From Misgurnus anguillicaudatus (lineage: Eukaryota > Chordata > Actinopteri > Cypriniformes > Cobitidae): a stretch of 64,000 nt of DNA. Of the stretch, positions 56,689 through 64,000 are shown piece after piece. The translations under genes and the position numbers were made by a program. Where the stretch lies: NCBI RefSeq assembly GCF_027580225.2, contig NC_073351.2:7978501-8042500 (forward strand). Reading direction: 5' to 3'. Positions within the stretch are counted from its first letter, which is position 1. Each line of letters begins with the position of its first letter. The notes under the pieces are model-generated. The model was not told where the DNA came from. It did not search any database and saw only the letters and a program-made list of their open reading frames with translations.

Positions 56689-56899
56689 AGCTGATTTCTA
56701 TATTTGCACCTGTGGCTTATATACGCACCTGGCGGGGCGGCGCCAGCATTATGCAAATATCTCAATGCCAAGTTCATTGGCGTTTTAGTAGTATTCGAAG
56801 CAGATTGGTCTCTCTAAGCGAGTTCCCAATTCGTCGGTCACGACGTGATGTCTCCGTTCCCTCCTTCAGGGAACGAGGGTTACATACGTAACCGAGACG
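56689..56899 (+). repeat. DIRS right inverted terminal repeat
   Basis: Inverted copy of the left repeat plus a 49-base extension (about 56851-56899) with its own small hairpin, 'gttccctccttcagggaac'. The extension recurs, inverted, in the internal complementary region. Confidence 0.93.
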
Positions 56900-56921
56900 T
56901 TATCAGCAGATGTCTGTCTAC

Positions 56922-57075
56922 ACTCAAAAAAAAAAAAAAAAAATGCAGTGTTGTTTAACCCAAAGTTGGGCTAGAATAATATACAAACCCAACTGTTAGG
57001 TTATAAACTAACTAACCCTATGGTGCGTGTTGTTACTCAACTATGGGTTAAAACAACCTAGCATTTTTTTACGTA
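56922..57075. repeat. Decayed TACACTC-type MITE with poly-A run
   Basis: Begins TACACTC followed by 18 A (56926-56943), then 'tgtttaacccaaagttggg' and 'aactatgggttaaaacaacc'. Related to 44175-44377. The right end is degraded. Confidence 0.5.
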
Positions 57076-57697
57076 TGTTGTATGGGTGTTATCCCTAATA
57101 TATTTCCTTAATGTTTGTGAATTATGGCATTTGGCATATTTTTTTGGATATACTTATATTTTTAGAATTAATATGTTATAGTTTTCAGTATTACATGAAG
57201 TATATTTATACACGCTGTAAAAATGCAGCATGTAGTTAAAACAAATTGGTTATGCCAGTCAATTCAACCTTCTACTTAAGTTTTGACTTGTGACTTGTCA
57301 AAGGGGGCTTGGGGGGCTTAACCCAAAAAATGGCGTCATTTTTTGGGGGGGCCTTTCACCCCTAAAATCCTGCCCGCCCTTCTAAAAAATGTGATTTATT
57401 ACAATCTGTGCACCAATTCTTGATCACTTTAGTCACTTTTAAATCTTACATGAAAATGATGGCAGGCTTTGGCTCGCTCCGTCTTTTAGTCTGTGTCTTT
57501 TAGCGCCTTTTCAAGTTCATTCAGAATATTCCGCAGCACAGAGCAAAGCGAAAGTCAAAGGTGAGCACATTAACTGATAATTGACATCTGCATTTATGTA
57601 GTTCATTATTTTAAAAGTTTACATGTGAGAACATAAATTTTTTTTAAAATTAAAAACATTGTGGTATGGCATTAGATGACAATGCAGTAATGCACAG
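57076..57697. other. Intergenic, nothing recognised
   Basis: G-rich patch near 57303-57352. No gene or defined repeat. Confidence 0.4.
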
Positions 57698-57699
57698 TA

Positions 57700-57955
57700 T
57701 ATGAAGAGTTTCGTTGCAAAACGAGATAACCACCGTTTTTTTAATTGTTCAGAAATCTCGTTTTTTGGTTGTGCATTCCAATTAATTTCAATGCAACTGC
57801 AGTTGGTTTGTTTTGATTTAAACCTTCATAACTTAAAAAATACAGCTAAGTAGCACCATAAAACAAAATAATAACATGATAGCATAATATTAAACATGTT
57901 TTTACAAAAATGTAAAAAAATGGATTTATCTCGTTTTGCAACGAAACTCTTCATA
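57700..57955. mobile_element. MITE with TATGAAGAGTTTCGTTGC ends
   Basis: Perfect inverted repeats of about 29 bp: TATGAAGAGTTTCGTTGCAA continuing 'aacgagata', and the exact complement at the right. Flanking TA is compatible with a TA duplication. No coding capacity. Confidence 0.85.
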
Positions 57956-60042
57956 TATTAAAGACAGTTAGTACACAAAAGAAAATGTACACAAATATTA
58001 TACACATCTGTTTAATACAGTGGAATACTGCATTAAGGTTAGTCCAATCATAAAATCCAATTATATTAGTTAAATATTTTTTACATCACCCCCTAATAAA
58101 AAGCCCTCCTAATATTAAAAACCAAGCTCCTGCACAGCCAAGCCTGGCGAGAGAGAGAGCATGGACAAATCCAAACTACATTTTGGCGCCCCTGAAGGGC
58201 ACTTCAGGAAGGGGACGCTACATAAACTTTCGCTCCCGATAAAGAGAAAATGACGTTGTTTTCATTGCTCTATTCTTCAAGTGTATTTTTAACAGCCACA
58301 ATTACGCAACTCCCTGAATATTGCATAGGGATGATCACTTCTGATTGGAACTCGTCCAGGCAAAATTAGTCGATTCCACATCAATGCATACAAATAAAGA
58401 ATTGACTTTTTAAAAACATAATTTAAAAGGTATATAATACATATTAATGCACAGTTTTATTGTAGATTAAATAAAGTTCATCCATTAGGCCTACATATTA
58501 ATACATGTCTATCAGAAGTAAAACGCGTCTGAAACGTGCAATTGAAAAAATATATTGCGGGACTTAATTGATTTAAATTAAAAGATACCAATGTGATTGC
58601 TAAACGCCCACTGACACTGTGTGGCCACGTGCAGGAGGCATAGACCCCCGGCACCCCCATTCAAATGTTCTAGTGCTGGGGCTGCTTGTGATAAGTTGAC
58701 ATAACTTAAAAAAATTGTTAAGTTAAAGTAACATAAAAACATATGATTTGATATTGGATTTGATATCATATCATATATAACAGTGCAGTATTATTATATC
58801 TAAACAAAATATATTTAACTACATAAATGCTTTTCTCACTTTTGTAAGTTGCTTTGGACAAAAACATGTAAATACCTAAAATGTAAACTATATGTAAAAT
58901 TGATATTTCGCTATACTCCGTGTCCACCATATACTTTAATTTATTTTGATAAATGTGAATGGATTTTTCTTAAATGCATTTTTACATTTGTGTCAAAAAC
59001 AACCATTGCCTTTATGATGCCCAGGTAGAGCTATTATGTACAAACACGTAGGACCCACAATCAAAACAACACAGTTACATAGAAAACCCTCATTCACCTG
59101 GTCCCACATCTGACATTATCAAAATCACATGCCACTATATATATATAAAGGCATGTATCATGGAGATCAATGGAAACATAATCCTCTATATTTCCATAGC
59201 CACAGGTCCCATATTCTACCAAATAACAGGAAATCCCGGTATGAGCGAGAGAAAAAGTGAGAGAATGCCCACATCCCTTTGAGTACCCACCTCATCCTAA
59301 ACCTCAAATCCATTCAACGAAACACGTATTCAAAAGTCTCTTTTATTCAGCACAGATCTGAAGCTTGACCTCCGCTGCGGATGTTACAGCGCTGTGCCGT
59401 AAAATCTGTAAGCAATTATGTCACAGCTCATAGAAGAACGTTTGTAAGCCGCTGTTGAGCGGAGGAGTTCAGGCGTTCAAAACAAGACCATTTCAGACCT
59501 GCCTTCATATGCTCCCTTCATTCATAAACACAGTCAACAGAGAGCGCGATAGAAAGCCCTCATCCTTTCCTCAGGAAATAGATCGAGGAGATAAAAGAGC
59601 CGATAAGGTGTGTCTGCGAGTGAGAGTTTGTTTTTCAGGAACTGCCACAGACTTCCTCGAAGGACAAAGAGGCAAACAATAAGACAATGTGGTGATTTGA
59701 AAAGAAAGAGAGCGAGAGAAAGAAAGAAAGGAGATCTTGGATTGAAGGGGGGTTGAGGACGGAAGTGCAATTACATCTGACAAAAACTTCAAGATTACTC
59801 ACAGTGAAAAAACCTCACAGTGTTTTCAGACCACTGATTGGGCAACCGAGGGTTCAGTAGCAAGGTCAACAAACTGGGTTGAATGGGTACAACTAAACAG
59901 AAACTGTGGGTTTACAATCCAAACAGCTCTTGATGTGGATCTGAGACTGGATAATATTATGGTTTGTGTGCAAATTGTGTATTTAGAATTGCTGTAACAT
60001 AATCTAGTCAACAAATTGATTTGTAAGTGTTGTTTCCATTAT
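57956..60042. other. Intergenic, nothing recognised
   Basis: Short AT microsatellite at 59138-59148. The frames at 59455-59792 on both strands have no domain. No RNA gene seen. Confidence 0.4.
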
Positions 60043-60083
60043 TGGTTAGGGTTAGGTTAGGGTAAGGGTTAGGTTAGGGTTAT
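60043..60083 (+). repeat. Short interstitial TTAGGG-like tract
   Basis: Degenerate repeats of the vertebrate telomere unit: 'ggttagggttaggttagggt' followed by 'aagggttaggttagggtta'. Too short to be a telomere. Confidence 0.7.
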
Positions 60084-60988
60084 GTTTAACATATATTTGA
60101 TATTTTTTAAAATGCATCCACAACAAAACCCCTAAATACAGGTGGGGCAAATAGATGTAAGGTTAATCTATGGTTGTACATGGCGTGTGGAGCTTTCAAA
60201 ATACACCTTACATCTTGGCATGATAGCATCATGTCTGACTGTATGCATTTCTGCTTGACAGATGGCCTTATCGTGCTTTGCCTTTACTGTAAGATGCCAA
60301 TCGACTTTAGCCAGATGTTTTTGGAAGTAATACAGCCCAAACATGATTAACCGCAGACCCACTGCCCTTTAGATTAAAAAAAATATTTGAACTGTTTAAA
60401 TCATTATACTTTTGCAATCTTTTGTGCATCACTAACATCATTCATGCTTTGTGTATTGTGCAATAAAACTTTATTTATACTTTAAACAACCTACAACCTG
60501 AATTTCAACACTTAGTGTATTTACACGTACAACAAATGTAAATCAGGGTAACAGGAAAAAAATTGTTAATGGAGTTTTAAACGGTTTACAACCTTTTCTT
60601 AATAAAAGAACAGACCTGCCACGTAAAGCGTTTACGTGTCTTTACTTGTCGGCTATATCTGGAGGAAGATCATGCATGTTTAAACACTATCTGAATAGAC
60701 ATCTCTCAATAGCTGTCGTGAGGCGAAAACAAATAATTAAACTGCTTTTGTACTGTGTGATACTAAATCATAATGGCATGACACTGAAGAAACATAAACT
60801 TATATTTCAGTCCGAAAGTCTTTATATGTGTAATTTTTTCTTGTAATTTCTATAAAATGTATTCATATTATTGGTTTAACATTTCTTTCATGTAACATGT
60901 CTATGATGTCATATGTATGTCATATGTGTTATTCATGCTACATGTTTGTCATTTATTTAACATTCGCTCATTTCATTTGTGTTATTTA
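60084..60988. other. Intergenic, nothing recognised
   Basis: No gene, RNA or repeat recognised. 'atgtcatatgt' recurs near 60906-60930. Confidence 0.4.
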
Positions 60989-61191
60989 CACTGTAAAAAA
61001 AATTCTATAGAAATTACAGTATTACTGTGTATTACTGGCAACTAGCTACCAGTAACTTACTGTAGATTTTACATTTATGTTACTGGAAACAGTTTGTTCA
61101 AAGTTAAATGAACATGAAACATTTTTTGTCTTTATTTTTTACAGTAAGTTACTGGCAACCGGCTGCATAATTACAGCAATTTTTTACAGTG
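60989..61191. mobile_element. TA-flanked MITE (CACTGTAAAAAA family)
   Basis: CACTGTAAAAAAAATTCTAT at left, AATTTTTTACAGTG at right. Internal 'cagtaacttactgtag' and 'acagtaagttactggcaac' pair. TA at both sides (60987-60988, 61192-61193). Confidence 0.8.
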
Positions 61192-61240
61192 TATGTTATA
61201 TGTATGACATGTCTTCATGTCATAGCAGACAAACTCTAGT

Positions 61241-61242
<2 letters not shown>

Positions 61243-61285
<43 letters not shown>
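61243..61285. repeat. TA microsatellite
   Basis: About 21 uninterrupted TA dinucleotides. Confidence 0.95.
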
Positions 61286-61287
<2 letters not shown>

Positions 61288-62170
61288 CGTGTGTCACAAT
61301 GCTTTGACTTGTGGACACGATGTGGTAGATTTAGTGACAAAGTGATGACCGCAAAATTACGGAGTGCTGAACCCAACATCTCATTACCACATTACCAAAG
61401 CCCCACACAGAGGCTTATTTTGGATTGGCGAAGTCATGAATTTCATCCGTGTTTAGATCAGCATACAGTATTCTGCACTGCGTAGTGTGCATGTGTCCAT
61501 ACTATGGATTTCAAACAAAACTGGATGGCAATAATGCATGCAGGGGCTCGGTTTAACATTGGCTTCTTAATCCAAAGAGTTATTTAACTCATAAAAGTTA
61601 CTCATCTGCAAGTTTTATTTCTTTGGCTTACAGTTGTATCTTCTCTATTATAAATATCAGCCATTTCCAGCTGGGCTTCTCTTTTAATGCTATATGAGAT
61701 AAATTTGCTGTGTAGCGGCTGTCATGTGTAAACAGGAGACCTGGTCTAAATGAGTATTGAGTTATGAATCTGTTACTCAGTCCAGAGTTTAACAGCCCTC
61801 TCTCGCTCCCATTGGGTTTTTAGGCCTTTTGCCTGGACTGTGTGATATACAGCACCCGTCTCATTCGCTTCCTCGATCCAGTATTCCTCGGCTGTGATCT
61901 GAATAGCTTACTGCAGTGCACCGTATGTATGCTGTTCACAAAAATGTGCATTTATCAACCAGAGGTCACTATCTGCACTTCTATTGGTGGTCTCAGTATG
62001 ACAGCTCATTTGCATAAGATCTGCCATACTTTGTTGGATTGCTGTCATTCATGTCATTTGAAATTTCACTGTAAACACTACAACAATAAACATGCAATGT
62101 GGGAAAGTCATATAAGGACAATGTAGCATACTACAGTTTAAATGTTATTTGTTACATAATACTTTACAGA
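61286..62170. other. Intergenic, nothing recognised
   Basis: No gene or repeat recognised. The 94-residue frame at 61842-62126 has no domain. Confidence 0.4.
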
Positions 62171-63233
62171 TATACAATCACTTAAAAAGGATTATTAGGA
62201 ACACCGGTTCAATTTCTTATTAATGTAATTATCTAATCAACCAATCGCATGGCAGTTGCTTCAATGGATTTAGGGGTGTGGTCCTGGTCAAGACAATCTC
62301 CTGAACTCCAAATTAAATGTCAGAATGGGAAATAAGGGTGATTTAAGCAATTTTGAGCGTGGCATGGTTGTTGGTGCGAGACGGGCCGGTCTGAATATTT
62401 CACAATCTGCTCAGTTACTGAGATTTTCATGCACAAACATTTATTACAAAGAATGGTGTGAAAAGAGAAAAACACCCAGTATGCGGCAGTCATGTGGGCG
62501 AAATTGCCTTGTTGATGCTAGAGGTCAGAGGAGAATGAGCCGACTGATTCAAGCTGATAGAAGAGCAACTTTGACTGAAATAACCACTCGTTACAACCGA
62601 GGTATGCAGCAAAGCATTTGTGAAGTCACAACATGCACAACCTTGAGGCGGATGGGCTTCAACAGCAGAAGAACCCATCCGGTACCACTCATCTCCACTA
62701 CAAATAGGAAAAGAAGCTACAATTTGCATGAGCTTAACAAAATTGGACAGTTAAAGACTGGAAAAATGTTGCCTGGTCTGATGAGTCTCTATATCTGTTG
62801 AGACATTTAGATGGTAGAGTCAGAATTTGGCGTAAACAGAATGAGAACATGGATCCATCATGCCTTGTTACCACTGTGCAGCCCCCTTAGTGCCAATTGG
62901 GCATCGTTTAAATGCCACGGCCTACCTGAGCATTGTTTCTGACCATGTCCATCCCTTTATGACCACCATGTACCCATCCTCTGATGGCTACTTCCAGCAG
63001 GATAATGCAGCATGTCACAAAGCTTGAATCATTTTAAATAGGTTTCTTGAACATGACAATGAGTTCACTGTACTAAAATGGCCCCCACAGTCACCAGATC
63101 TCAACCCAATAGAGCATCTTTGGGATGTGGTGGAACGGGAATGTGCATCCAACAAATCTCCATCAACTGCAAGATGCTATCCTATCAATATGGGCCAACA
63201 TTTCTAAAGAATGCTTTCAGCGCCTCGTTGCAC
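62171..63233 (+). mobile_element. Tc1/mariner element, 3' truncated
   Basis: The left end with 'aaggattattaggaacaccg' matches the terminal repeat of a fish Tc1-like family. The right terminal repeat is lost where another repeat begins at 63236. The transposase inside is broken. Confidence 0.85.
62325..63230 (+). pseudogene. Tc1-like transposase, dead
   Basis: From the ATG at 62325 the frame gives the N-terminal paired-type helix-turn-helix region (LSNFERGMVVGARRAGLNIS, SAQLLRFS) and the second helix-turn-helix region (RRMSRLIQADRRATLTEITT, TTLRRMGFNSRR). A one-base frameshift near 62711 moves the catalytic domain out of frame. The codons for the DDE triad are still visible in other frames: W-S-D-E-S (Asp 62780-62782), Q-Q-D-N (Asp 63001-63003) and S-P-D-L-N-P-I-E near 63100. 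A deletion of tens of bases near 62885 removes the glycine-rich part after the first catalytic strand. It would have cut and pasted its own element at TA sites. Not functional. Confidence 0.85.
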
Positions 63234-63235
63234 GA

Positions 63236-63364
63236 AACCCTCCCCTAACCCTAACGTCACAGGGGCTAAGGCAAATCGTTAAAAAAATTTACAAATGTGT
63301 TTGTATAATTAATTCGAATTAGCCACCTTGCAAAATACGTACAAACTACCATGAGATAGTGTTG
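63236..63364. repeat. Fragment of the 33.2-kb GATCTCACGAG-type element
   Basis: 'ccctaacgtcacagg', 'gaattagccacctt' and 'ctaccatgagatag' match the units at 33172-33590. It abuts and truncates the Tc1 copy. Confidence 0.55.
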
Positions 63365-63497
63365 TGTAAACTGTGCTATAGGCAGTATATTGTTTTATCA
63401 ACACAGCCCACAACATTCATTTATTTATTTCTATTCACTTTTGACAATTTTTACAAAATTGTTGCAAATCAGTTTTACAGTAAATATAAAGACATTC

Positions 63498-63690
63498 AAA
63501 GGGGACATCCCCAGTCCTCCTATCAACCTAGAAAATGTGAAAAAGATCAACCCAATAATTTAGTTTTGGTAAACCAATCTCTGCAAGTATGTGGAAAAAA
63601 AAGTAATTGAAATTTGGCTCCCCTTGTGATGTCAGAAGGGGATTATACTACCCCTTAATCTGCACTATGCAACCACGACACTGTAAGATC
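63498..63690 (-). mobile_element. TTAA MITE (AGGGGACAT family), copy 4 fragment
   Basis: 'aaaggggacatccccagtcc', then 'gtgaaaaagatcaaccca' and 'ttagttttggtaaacca' in the same orientation as 28945-29394. Incomplete at the right. Confidence 0.6.
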
Positions 63691-64000
63691 AAAAGATCAG
63701 CAGATATCGCTTTGAAACGTGAGAAAACGCATAAACAAATGTATTACCTATAACGAAAAAGCAGATGATCTCAAAACATCCTACTGTATAGAAAAGAATG
63801 AGGGCTACTAACTGTACTGGCTCTACGAAGATTTTATAATTCAAACAAAAAGATAATTAAAGTGTTTAATATGAAGATAAATCTTGTAGAAAGCAGTGTG
63901 AAATTGTTTACAATAAACCTTGTATGTTTTTCTTCTAGGTACAGTATAAATGTATTAAACAGTGGTAAATAACAAAACTATTTTTATCAGCTAACTGTTG
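63691..64000. other. Intergenic, nothing recognised
   Basis: AT-rich, with no gene or repeat recognised up to the window end. Confidence 0.4.

Larger units (their letters stand above)
51132..56899 (+). mobile_element. DIRS-type tyrosine-recombinase retrotransposon, near full length
   Basis: 5.77 kb element with unequal inverted terminal repeats, a Gag-like region, reverse transcriptase, RNase H, an adenine-methylase-like domain and a tyrosine recombinase, followed by an internal complementary region matching both outer ends. This is the DIRS1 group plan, in which cDNA is circularised using the internal complementary region and integrated by the recombinase, leaving no target duplication. None is seen here. 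All reading frames carry stops or frameshifts, so the copy is inactive, but termini and internal complementary region are very well kept. GC content is clearly above the surrounding DNA. Confidence 0.93.

Noticed and set aside
51132..56899. Endogenous retrovirus or LTR retrotransposon
   Set aside because: Termini are inverted rather than direct, the integrase is replaced by a tyrosine recombinase, there is no target duplication, and no protease or envelope is seen.

Overview
The window is vertebrate nuclear DNA, most likely from a cyprinid (zebrafish/carp-like) fish. It has low gene density, an AT-rich background, a single-exon Frizzled receptor gene with typical vertebrate motifs, and a very dense load of short palindromic DNA transposons, a tRNA-derived SINE, Tc1 and Harbinger remnants and a DIRS retrotransposon of the type found in fish. 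The organism is inferred from this repeat style; no species name can be read from the sequence.

Layout. 1-1.2 kb: unremarkable. 1.2-7.1 kb: array of AT-rich foldback elements, four of them head to tail with a roughly 780-bp period in the cleanest part, followed by two more, the last of which carries two younger insertions. 8.2-10.5 kb: a short palindrome, a hAT-type MITE inside another MITE, and a Harbinger-like element with a broken Myb/SANT gene. 10.5-21 kb: intergenic DNA with many MITEs, including a three-level nest at 17.5-18.5 kb. 21.4-24.2 kb: the only confident host gene, a frizzled-9 orthologue on the minus strand, intact and intronless in its coding part, with a GC-rich upstream region. 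24.2-51.1 kb: intergenic, with MITE nests at 27.3-29.4, 29.7-30.3, 31.9-32.9 (four levels) and 42.5-44.6 kb (four levels plus side insertions), a perfect 102-bp-arm inverted repeat at 39.6-39.8 kb, and a RecQ-helicase-like fragment at 47.5 kb. 51.13-56.90 kb: one nearly complete but mutated DIRS-type tyrosine-recombinase retrotransposon with inverted terminal repeats and the internal complementary region that defines the group. 57-64 kb: more MITEs, a TTAGGG-like tract, a TA microsatellite and a dead Tc1 transposon at 62.2-63.2 kb.

Only frizzled-9 is expected to act for the host: a Wnt receptor signalling through Dishevelled. Everything else recognisable is mobile DNA. Its clear target-site duplications (8 bp for hAT-like copies, TTAA for a second group, TA for a third) allow insertion order to be read in several nests. 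I found no undescribed host system. The most informative structures are the DIRS element with its internal complementary region, the perfect inverted repeat, the nests, the foldback array and a three-copy ~88-bp palindromic unit.
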